This document shows positions 33,774 to 39,315 of a stretch of 64,000 bases of DNA, piece after piece; the first letter of the stretch is position 1, and the number at the start of each line of letters is the position of its first letter. Under the pieces are notes generated by a model, which worked only from the letters and a program-made list of their open reading frames with translations, ran no database searches and had not been told where the DNA came from. Source of the DNA: a virus; the IMG/VR virus record IMGVR_UViG_3300035670_000062, positions 1 through 64,000 of that record; one strand, written 5' to 3'. The translations under genes and the position numbers were made by a program.

Positions 33774-34847
33774 ATGAAAAAATTACCAACATTATATAAG
33801 TATAATACTAAAAATAAAGCTCAACAATGGGAAATTATTGTTGAGGGAAATTCATTTTACACCATAGAGGGATTGGTAGATGGTAAATTAACTATTTCTT
33901 CTTCTACATTATGTGAATCTAAAAATGTAGGTAAATCAAATGAAACTACTCCTCAAGAACAAGCTTTTTTTGAAGCTAAAGCTAAATGGCAAAAGAAACT
34001 AGATGAAGGTTATAATGAAGTTTTAACTACTCAAGTTAAATTTATTAAACCTATGTTAGCTCAAAAATATGAAGATTATAAGAAATTAATGTTTAAAAAT
34101 AGAACATTTATTCAACCTAAATTAGATGGTTTAAGATGTGTAAATGGGAGTAATAAACAAATGAGTAGAACAGGTAAAGAATATTTGTCTACTCCTCATT
34201 TAAATCAATCAACTACATTATTAGATGGTGAGTTATATTCCCATGAGTATAAACATGATTTTAATACTATAGTAAGTTTATGTCGTAAGACTAAACCTAC
34301 AAAAGAAGACATTGAGTTGAGTTCTAAAATAATTGAATATTGGATATATGATTTACCTAATGATGGTAGAGTATTTTCTAAAAGATTTGAAGATGTTTTA
34401 AAATTAGTTGAATTAAATCCCATGTTTAAAGTAGTACCTACGTATGAGGTTTTTAATGAAGAAGATATCGAAAAATATCACTTACAGTTTATCGAAGAAG
34501 GATATGAGGGAAGTATTATTAGAATGGATATGGGAGGTTACGAAAATAAAAGAAGTAAACAATTATTGAAAAAGAAAGATTGGATGGATGAAGAGTTTAC
34601 AATATTAGATATAGAATCAGGTAAGGGACAGTTGAGTGAAATTGCTGCTAGACTTATACTTCAACTACCTAATGGTGAAACTTTTAATAGTGCATTAAAT
34701 TGTAATCATGAAGAAATGAGTAGAATTTTTGTTAATAAAGAAAGTATAATAGGTAGACAAGCTACTGTTAAGTTTTTTGATTACACTCCAGATGGAAAAC
34801 CTAGATTTCCAAAAGTTGTAGTTATTGATAGATGGAGTTTTGAATAA
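33774..34847 (+). CDS. ATP-dependent DNA ligase
   Basis: 357 residues. An N-terminal WGR-like region (LYKYNTKNKAQQWEI...KNVGKSNETTPQEQA) is typical of phage ligases of this type. Motif I is FIQPKLDGLRCV with the adenylated Lys116; LDGELYSH (motif III), EGYEGSIIRM (motif IV) and LLKKKDW (motif V) follow, with a C-terminal OB fold. It seals nicks in duplex DNA at Okazaki junctions and repairs. Confidence 0.92.
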   Translation: MKKLPTLYKYNTKNKAQQWEIIVEGNSFYTIEGLVDGKLTISSSTLCESKNVGKSNETTPQEQAFFEAKAKWQKKLDEGYNEVLTTQVKFIKPMLAQKYEDYKKLMFKNRTFIQPKLDGLRCVNGSNKQMSRTGKEYLSTPHLNQSTTLLDGELYSHEYKHDFNTIVSLCRKTKPTKEDIELSSKIIEYWIYDLPNDGRVFSKRFEDVLKLVELNPMFKVVPTYEVFNEEDIEKYHLQFIEEGYEGSIIRMDMGGYENKRSKQLLKKKDWMDEEFTILDIESGKGQLSEIAARLILQLPNGETFNSALNCNHEEMSRIFVNKESIIGRQATVKFFDYTPDGKPRFPKVVVIDRWSFE

Positions 34848-34944
34848 TATTAAACAAGCAAAAAACTAATCAAATACCAAGTTTCATTACCCTTAATAGG
34901 ATGTGTTTTAAAGGTATTTTATAAATTAATTATATTATTATATT

Positions 34945-35268
34945 ATGAAAAAAGTTATTATAATGTGTTTATTTCCTATAACTATGTGGAGTCAACAATC
35001 TACATTGAACTATAAAACACCCATTAAATTCAACCTAAATACAAACAATGTAACTTATTCAAGTTATTCTTATTCACCTATAGGTCCTGGTTTGATGTTA
35101 GGTGGTGCTATTTTTACTACAGCAGCATTATTAACTGTACCTAATTATAATGTAAGGGGAGTTCAACAATATTCTCCTTATGTAAAAACAACACCTAGAT
35201 TTACAGCTATGATGTTGGGAATTGGTTGTTTCAGTATTGGGACTGTTTTAACAATTGGGGGAAGATGA
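34945..35268 (+). CDS. Hypothetical secreted or membrane protein
   Basis: 107 residues. A short signal-like N-terminus (MKKVIIMCLFPITMWSQQ) and two later hydrophobic stretches (GLMLGGAIFTTAALL, MMLGIGCFSIGTVL). Resembles small envelope proteins of Bacteroidota; no family recognised. Confidence 0.5.
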   Translation: MKKVIIMCLFPITMWSQQSTLNYKTPIKFNLNTNNVTYSSYSYSPIGPGLMLGGAIFTTAALLTVPNYNVRGVQQYSPYVKTTPRFTAMMLGIGCFSIGTVLTIGGR

Positions 35269-35582
35269 AACTTATTTATAAAATAATATCAGATCACCCT
35301 GAGGTGAAAGATCATCCAGATGTTGTAAAATTAATAGATTATATTGATAATCTTGAGGAGAGTAAAATTAAGAAGGAACAAGATTTAAAATTTAATAAGG
35401 AATTATTATATCTTGAATTACTCAGAGAAATTTATAAAGATATATTATTTCAAATCGAACAAGATGAATTATCAATAAGATTTAAAGAAACAAATAGAGT
35501 TGATTTTAAAGAATGTTTAATTTATTTAAAGAAATATTTAGATAAATTTCAAGAGGAAAATAAAGTAAATTTAAATAGATAA
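35265..35582 (+). CDS. Hypothetical helical protein
   Basis: 105 residues, charged and helical. Start at ATG 35265, which overlaps the previous stop (ATGA). Unknown role. Confidence 0.5.
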   Translation: MKLIYKIISDHPEVKDHPDVVKLIDYIDNLEESKIKKEQDLKFNKELLYLELLREIYKDILFQIEQDELSIRFKETNRVDFKECLIYLKKYLDKFQEENKVNLNR

Positions 35583-35601
35583 AAAAACTCCCACGAAATC
35601 A

Positions 35602-35634
35602 TTTGGTTACCTGAAAAATGGTTCGTATATTTAC
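35602..35634 (+). promoter_or_regulatory. Class I promoter before tRNA array
   Basis: TTTGG at 35602, TATATTTA at 35626, 24 nt apart. Candidate promoter for the small frame at 35689; a terminator at 35835 separates it from the tRNA array. Confidence 0.65.
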
Positions 35635-35688
35635 AGTATAAGAAAGAAAAGATCGACTTAAAAAAGAAAACACATATTTATAATAAAA

Positions 35689-35808
35689 ATGAAAAATTGT
35701 AGCCTAAATATTAACCTTACGAATACATGGAGTCGCCCGACTAATCATGATGGGGTCTATTCATTTAGAGCGAAATCATCAGACAAAATAAAACCACCCG
35801 GTTTATAA
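35689..35808 (+). CDS. Possible 39-residue protein
   Basis: ATG to TAA reading MKNCSLNINLTNTWSRPTN and ending PPGL, between a promoter and a terminator. GC-richer than neighbours. It may be a real leader peptide or chance. Confidence 0.35.
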   Translation: MKNCSLNINLTNTWSRPTNHDGVYSFRAKSSDKIKPPGL

Positions 35809-35834
35809 ATAGAATTATATATAATAATTATATC

Positions 35835-35869
35835 AACCCGGGTTTACAAAGTTAAGCTCGGGTTTTTTT
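35835..35869 (+). terminator. Intrinsic terminator
   Basis: AACCCG/CGGGTT stem with a 18-nt loop, then seven T residues, ending seven bases before the first gene of the large tRNA array. Confidence 0.6.
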
Positions 35870-35875
35870 GTTTTA

Positions 35876-35949
35876 AGGCTTTTTAGTTTAATTGGTAAAA
35901 TACGATACTTGTAATATTGAGAAAATGGTTCGAATCCATTAATGGCCTC
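35876..35949 (+). tRNA. tRNA-Thr(TGT)
   Basis: Anticodon arm CGATA-CTTGTAA-TATTG; TTCGAAT T loop; acceptor AGGCTTT/ATGGCCT has one mismatch and one G-U. Confidence 0.75.
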
Positions 35950-35986
35950 TTAAAATTGTTCTTTGACATATTGGAAATTAAAAAAT

Positions 35987-36069
35987 GGAAGTGATCCGGC
36001 TGGATGAGGAGCTGTTCTTGAAAAGCAGTAATGCTTATGGTATTGTGAGTTCGAGTCTCACCGCTTCCG
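35987..36069 (+). tRNA. tRNA-Ser(TGA)
   Basis: GGAAGTG/CGCTTCC acceptor, anticodon loop CTTGAAA, long variable arm, G at the discriminator position. 83 nt. Confidence 0.88.
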
Positions 36070-36075
36070 CAATAA

Positions 36076-36151
36076 CGAGTAGTAGAGGAGTCAGGTTTAT
36101 CTCGCTTGGTTTGGGACCAAGAGCACGCAGGTTCGGATCCTGCCTACTCGA
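36076..36151 (+). tRNA. tRNA-Pro(TGG)
   Basis: CGAGTAG/CTACTCG acceptor; anticodon arm CTTGG-TTTGGGA-CCAAG; T loop TTCGGAT. Confidence 0.9.
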
Positions 36152-36193
36152 CTAAAAATAAAATCATATAATTATGAAAAGTGACAAACAAAC

Positions 36194-36267
36194 GCTCTCG
36201 TAACTCAGTTGGATAGAGTACTAAGCTTTTAACTTAGGAGTCAATGGTTCAAATCCATTCGGGAGCA
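36194..36267 (+). tRNA. tRNA-Lys(TTT)
   Basis: GCTCTCG/CGGGAGC acceptor; anticodon arm CTAAG-CTTTTAA-CTTAG. 74 nt. Confidence 0.92.
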
Positions 36268-36274
36268 CAAAAAT

Positions 36275-36349
36275 GGTCTATTGGTGAAGTGGCTATCATC
36301 TCTGCCTGTCACGCAGAAGTAGACGGATCGTAACCGTCATGGACCGCCA
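36275..36349 (+). tRNA. tRNA-Asp(GTC)
   Basis: GGTCTAT/ATGGACC acceptor, anticodon arm TCTGC-CTGTCAC-GCAGA, encoded GCCA end. The T loop is ATCGTAA, lacking the usual T54. Confidence 0.88.
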
Positions 36350-36353
36350 AAAT

Positions 36354-36429
36354 ATATCCTTAGCTCAGTTGGAAGAGTAACATGTTTACATCATGAAGGT
36401 CCTAGGTTCAAGTCCTAGAGGATATACCA
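36354..36429 (+). tRNA. tRNA-Val(TAC)
   Basis: ATATCCT/AGGATAT acceptor, anticodon loop TTTACAT, TTCAAGT T loop and encoded ACCA end. Confidence 0.88.
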
Positions 36430-36439
36430 TCACAAGTAG

Positions 36440-36485
36440 AGGACATTGGCCGTGTAAAGGTGCCACTACCAAGAAAGATGTCCAA
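36440..36485 (+). other. Hairpin between tRNA genes
   Basis: GGACAT...ATGTCC with TTGG/CCAA inside encloses about 43 nt. It is too short for a tRNA and lacks a recognisable anticodon or T arm; possibly a tRNA remnant or processing element. Confidence 0.35.
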
Positions 36486-36489
36486 ATTT

Positions 36490-36570
36490 GGGAGATTATA
36501 CCGTAGAGGTAGCGGGGCAGCCTGTAAAGTTGTTACGAAAGTTCGGGTGGTTCGACTCCATCATCTCCCA
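36490..36570 (+). tRNA. tRNA-Tyr(GTA)
   Basis: GGGAGAT/ATCTCCC acceptor; anticodon loop CTGTAAA in a wobble-rich stem; long variable region as expected for bacterial Tyr. 81 nt. Confidence 0.88.
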
Positions 36571-36577
36571 CTTCTAA

Positions 36578-36691
36578 GGGTAAAACGCTTCCTGAACCGA
36601 TGTTGGGAGGTTATTGAAGAGTGGTTAAAGGCCATAATATATCTTTGTCGGGGATATATAGTTTTGTAAAAGCTTCAATTTAGTTTTACCC
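36578..36691 (+). ncRNA. Candidate structured RNA in tRNA array, 114 nt
   Basis: GGGTAAAAC (36578-36586) and GTTTTACCC (36683-36691) are perfectly complementary over 9 bp. Inside are TTGAAG/CTTCAA and ATATATC/GGATATAT arms, so it folds as a multi-arm RNA of tRNA-like size. I find no T loop or acceptor-anticodon layout, so it is not an ordinary tRNA. T4 has stable RNAs C and D in its tRNA cluster; this may be a counterpart. Confidence 0.45.
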
Positions 36692-36701
36692 CCGGTACTT
36701 T

Positions 36702-36773
36702 GGCTCTATGGTGAAATGGTTATCACTGCGGACTGTTAATCCGTCATTCCAAGTTCGAGTCTTGGTGGAGCCG
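36702..36773 (+). tRNA. tRNA-Asn(GTT)
   Basis: GGCTCTA/TGGAGCC acceptor; anticodon arm GCGGA-CTGTTAA-TCCGT; G discriminator. 72 nt. Confidence 0.92.
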
Positions 36774-36782
36774 CAATAAAAC

Positions 36783-36859
36783 AGACACATATACCCTCCG
36801 CCTGATACGCGGTAGAAAGGTTAATTGGTTGCATGTAGGTTCAAGTCCTACTGTGTCTA
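36783..36859 (+). tRNA. tRNA-Ile(GAT)-like, atypical, D arm missing or displaced
   Basis: Acceptor AGACACA/TGTGTCT (7 bp) and T arm GTAGG-TTCAAGT-CCTAC are perfect. The anticodon arm CCGC-CTGATAC-GCGG has a canonical loop (T33, GAT, A37), but only eight bases separate it from the acceptor, leaving no room for a D arm. A 20-nt stretch with D-arm-like AATTGGTTGC follows instead of a short variable loop. It may be non-functional or an unusual shape. Confidence 0.5.
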
Positions 36860-36864
36860 CATTT

Positions 36865-36947
36865 GGAAAATAAAATAGAGAGGATCTATAACCGCCTGCT
36901 AAGCGAGTTGTACCATCAGGTATGTGTTTCGAGTACACTGTTTTCCG
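36865..36947 (+). tRNA. tRNA-Ser(GCT)
   Basis: GGAAAAT/GTTTTCC acceptor, D stem TAGA/TCTA, anticodon loop CTGCTAA, variable arm TACC-ATCA-GGTA, G discriminator. 83 nt. Confidence 0.82.
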
Positions 36948-36949
36948 CT

Positions 36950-37024
36950 GTGTTCATAGTGTTAAGGGTTAGCACGTTTGGTTGTGGTTCAAAAAGTATG
37001 GGTTCAAATCCCATTGAACACCCC
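36950..37024 (+). tRNA. tRNA-His(GTG)
   Basis: G at the -1 position opposite C73, the His identity pair; anticodon loop TTGTGGT; encoded CCA end. Confidence 0.88.
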
Positions 37025-37028
37025 AATT

Positions 37029-37100
37029 GCGGATTAGGTTATGGTAACCAAGAGGCCTCCAAAACCTCAGGACAAGGTTCGATTCCTTGAGTCTGCGCCA
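37029..37100 (+). tRNA. tRNA-Trp(CCA)
   Basis: GCGGATT/AGTCTGC acceptor with two G-U pairs, short D loop (GGTT-ATGGT-AACC), anticodon loop CTCCAAA, G discriminator and encoded CCA. Confidence 0.85.
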
Positions 37101-37105
37101 TGTAA

Positions 37106-37178
37106 GGGAGTATAGCAAAGATGGTTTATGCGCTGGACTGAAAATCCAGAGATACAGGATCGTTACCTGTTGCTCCCA
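37106..37178 (+). tRNA. tRNA-Phe(GAA)
   Basis: GGGAGTA/TGCTCCC acceptor; anticodon arm CTGGA-CTGAAAA-TCCAG; T loop ATCGTTA lacks T54, as in the Asp gene. Confidence 0.88.
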
Positions 37179-37190
37179 CAAAAATAAAAT

Positions 37191-37263
37191 GGGTCTGTGT
37201 CCGAGTGGTTACAGGTGACTTCCTGCAAAGTTGTTTACATAGGTTCGAATCCTATAAGACCCT
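37191..37263 (+). tRNA. tRNA-Cys(GCA)
   Basis: GGGTCT/AGACCC acceptor, anticodon loop CTGCAAA, T73 discriminator as expected for Cys. The anticodon stem is weak, with two T-T oppositions. Confidence 0.78.
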
Positions 37264-37270
37264 CTAAAAT

Positions 37271-37344
37271 GCCTATATGGCGGAATTGGTAGACGCGCTT
37301 GATTTAGGATCAAGATTTTACAGGTTCGAGTCCTGTTATGGGTA
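37271..37344 (+). tRNA. tRNA-Leu(TAG) with short variable loop
   Basis: Anticodon arm CTTGA-TTTAGGA-TCAAG. The D arm resembles that of the Leu(TAA) gene (GGCGGAATTGGTAGACGCGC), but the variable region is only about five bases, where bacterial Leu tRNAs have a long arm. Acceptor pairs with two wobbles. Confidence 0.82.
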
Positions 37345-37349
37345 CAAAA

Positions 37350-37422
37350 GTATTCTTAGTTCAATTGGATAGAACCTCTAACTACGGATTAGAGAATGTA
37401 TGTTCGAGTCATACAGAATACT
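37350..37422 (+). tRNA. tRNA-Arg(ACG)
   Basis: GTATTCT/AGAATAC acceptor; anticodon arm TCTAA-CTACGGA-TTAGA. Needs A34-to-inosine editing by host TadA. Confidence 0.9.
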
Positions 37423-37427
37423 CAAAT

Positions 37428-37499
37428 GTCTCTATAGTTCAATGGATAGAATTTTTCTCTTCTAAAGAAAAGATGCTGGTTCGAATCCAGCTAGGGATA
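37428..37499 (+). tRNA. tRNA-Arg(TCT)
   Basis: GTCTCTA/TAGGGAT acceptor with wobbles; anticodon arm TTTCT-CTTCTAA-AGAAA. Reads AGA, a codon very common in this phage. Confidence 0.88.
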
Positions 37500-37505
37500 C
37501 TAAAA

Positions 37506-37578
37506 GCGGGTATCGTATAATGGTTAATTACACTAGCCTTCCAAGCCTGTGATGTTGGTTCGATTCCAACTACCCGCT
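37506..37578 (+). tRNA. tRNA-Gly(TCC)
   Basis: Perfect GCGGGTA/TACCCGC acceptor; anticodon loop CTTCCAA; T discriminator. Anticodon stem has two mismatches. Confidence 0.85.
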
Positions 37579-37596
37579 CATATATTTATTTTAAAT

Positions 37597-37670
37597 GGGG
37601 ACGCATGTACCAAGACTGGCGAAGGATACTTGCAATATCCTTGTGGTGGATTTGATTTCCACCGTCTCCA
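37597..37670 (+). tRNA. tRNA-Ala(TGC)
   Basis: GGGGACG/CGTCTCC acceptor; anticodon arm GGATA-CTTGCAA-TATCC; T loop TTTGATT is atypical. Confidence 0.82.
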
Positions 37671-37680
37671 CTTTATTTTA

Positions 37681-37850
37681 CTGGATTGGGCCAGTTAAAA
37701 TAGTTGCTTAAGCCCAAAGCGTTATATTACATAATATAGATGCAATGCATGTAGTTTAGCAGCTTAGACACCATTCGAGTGAAAGCTGTAGGGATAGATA
37801 CCTAGTATTTTAAGAGAAGAATAGTAACTTAATCTCAAACCATCTATGCG
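37681..37850 (+). ncRNA. Candidate structured RNA after tRNA array
   Basis: No gene here. TTGGGC/GCCCAA (37686/37712) makes one hairpin. ATAGATG (37736-37742) and CATCTAT (37841-37847) enclose a domain with CAGCTT/AAGCTG (37760/37783) capped by CAC/GTG around a CATTCGA loop, and TAGG/CCTA. The layout suggests a stable non-coding RNA read with the tRNAs. Confidence 0.42.
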
Positions 37851-37856
37851 AATTTG

Positions 37857-37889
37857 TTTGGCTCCTCAGGGAGCCATTCGTATCTTTAT
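37857..37889 (+). promoter_or_regulatory. Class I promoter with spacer dyad
   Basis: TTTGG at 37857, TATCTTTA at 37881; GGCTCC-TC-AGGGAGCC dyad. Reads into 37919. Confidence 0.8.
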
Positions 37890-37918
37890 GGTATAAGAAA
37901 CAAATAAAAATAAAAGTT

Positions 37919-38464
37919 ATGAAAACATTAGTTAAGCATCTTAAAAATGAGAGAATTGGAGAGATAATCAAAGAAAATCCCAAAACATTTTTAGTTAAAA
38001 CTCTAAAAGTAGGATATGAAACTATATATGAAAAGGTTTTATGGAAAAAGGAAGATGTATCATCTTATACAGAACCAGTTAAAGAAAAATCATTTTATGA
38101 TAAAATGAGAGAACGAAATATGGAAGACGCAAAAAACCTACCTACAACTCCTAAAGAAGCATCTCAAACAATTTTGTTGTTAAAAATGGCTATTATAGAT
38201 AGAGTAGAAAAAATTGAAAAAAGAGATCATAAAGAAGATAACATATTTACTTTTAGAGAAAAATCTACAGACAGATTTGGCTTTACAGAAAATTATGTTA
38301 ATATATTAATGCAAATGGCTTATGATGAGGGTCATAAAAATGCAACCGAAACTTTAACTAAAAGATATAATTCTTCTACTCAATTAATGAAAGATGCTTT
38401 AGATAAAATAAAGGATGCTTTAGATGATGCTAATTGGATTGAAGAATGTAATTGTAATTATTAA
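37919..38464 (+). CDS. Hypothetical protein
   Basis: 181 residues. A small N-terminal beta domain (LKNERIGEIIKENPKTFLVKTL) then charged helices; the C-terminus ends EECNCNY. First of three closely spaced unknown genes. Confidence 0.55.
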   Translation: MKTLVKHLKNERIGEIIKENPKTFLVKTLKVGYETIYEKVLWKKEDVSSYTEPVKEKSFYDKMRERNMEDAKNLPTTPKEASQTILLLKMAIIDRVEKIEKRDHKEDNIFTFREKSTDRFGFTENYVNILMQMAYDEGHKNATETLTKRYNSSTQLMKDALDKIKDALDDANWIEECNCNY

Positions 38465-38467
38465 AAT

Positions 38468-38734
38468 ATGAGGAAAGAAAAAGTTATATCCTTAATATCA
38501 GGAAGGATTCAAACAGAATATGAGAAATATTCTGATAAGGGAATGGATTGGGCTCAAATTTCAGCTAAAAAAATATATTCTTCTCTATTTATGGATAAAG
38601 AGGGGGGTAAAGAATTTTATAGTAAAGATGAAGTTAGTTCATTATTATTTAAAGCAATAATAGAAAATAAAGAGTTCCCTACCTATACAGACTTAACAAA
38701 CCACATAAAACAATTTAAAGAAAAAAATATGTAA
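38468..38734 (+). CDS. Hypothetical protein
   Basis: 88 residues, helical, soluble. Three-base gap from the previous gene. Not recognised. Confidence 0.5.
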   Translation: MRKEKVISLISGRIQTEYEKYSDKGMDWAQISAKKIYSSLFMDKEGGKEFYSKDEVSSLLFKAIIENKEFPTYTDLTNHIKQFKEKNM

Positions 38735-38736
38735 TT

Positions 38737-39267
38737 ATGAAAAATTTAATAAGAACTTTTAAAAATGGAGTAAAAAATTTAATAAAATGGTTTCCTATTA
38801 TTTGGAAAGATAGAGATTGGGACCAACATTATATTTATGAAGTTTTAAAATTTAAACTCCAAAAACAGGCAAAATATATTTCTCAAAGAGGAAACCATCT
38901 TTCAGCTCAAAAAGATGCTCGTAATATGAATATATGTACTTCCCTTATTCAAAAAATCCAAGATGGTTATTACGAGTTAGAATATATGAATTATTGTATA
39001 GATAAGACTTGGTTTGAACCTATTAAAGATTCATATTCATGGGAAAGAGAAATATTAGATGAAAATTATGATTCATATTTCAAATTATATCCCTTAATCT
39101 ATAAAAAAGTTATTAATGATGAAATAAAATATTATGATATTAATAATGTTCATGGCAGCGAACGAAAAGAAAGGATTGCTATGAGTATAGCTCAATATAA
39201 TCAAAAAAGAGCCCAAGACTTATTATTTAAAATAATGAATGAACAGATTAATAGTTGGTGGGATTAA
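38737..39267 (+). CDS. Hypothetical protein
   Basis: 176 residues, Trp/Tyr-rich (WFPIIWKDRDWDQHYIYE), ends NSWWD. Helical; no membrane segment of full length. Two-base gap from the previous gene. Unknown. Confidence 0.5.
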   Translation: MKNLIRTFKNGVKNLIKWFPIIWKDRDWDQHYIYEVLKFKLQKQAKYISQRGNHLSAQKDARNMNICTSLIQKIQDGYYELEYMNYCIDKTWFEPIKDSYSWEREILDENYDSYFKLYPLIYKKVINDEIKYYDINNVHGSERKERIAMSIAQYNQKRAQDLLFKIMNEQINSWWD

Positions 39268-39315
39268 TGTAGAATAACAAATAACTTTATATTTATATAT
39301 AAACAATATACTATT

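Noticed and set aside
36460-37520. Several open frames of 60-75 codons on both strands across the tRNA array
   Set aside because: They run through tRNA genes, have tRNA-derived composition (for example repeated FESNPI-like peptides) and no typical leader; the tRNA reading explains the sequence.
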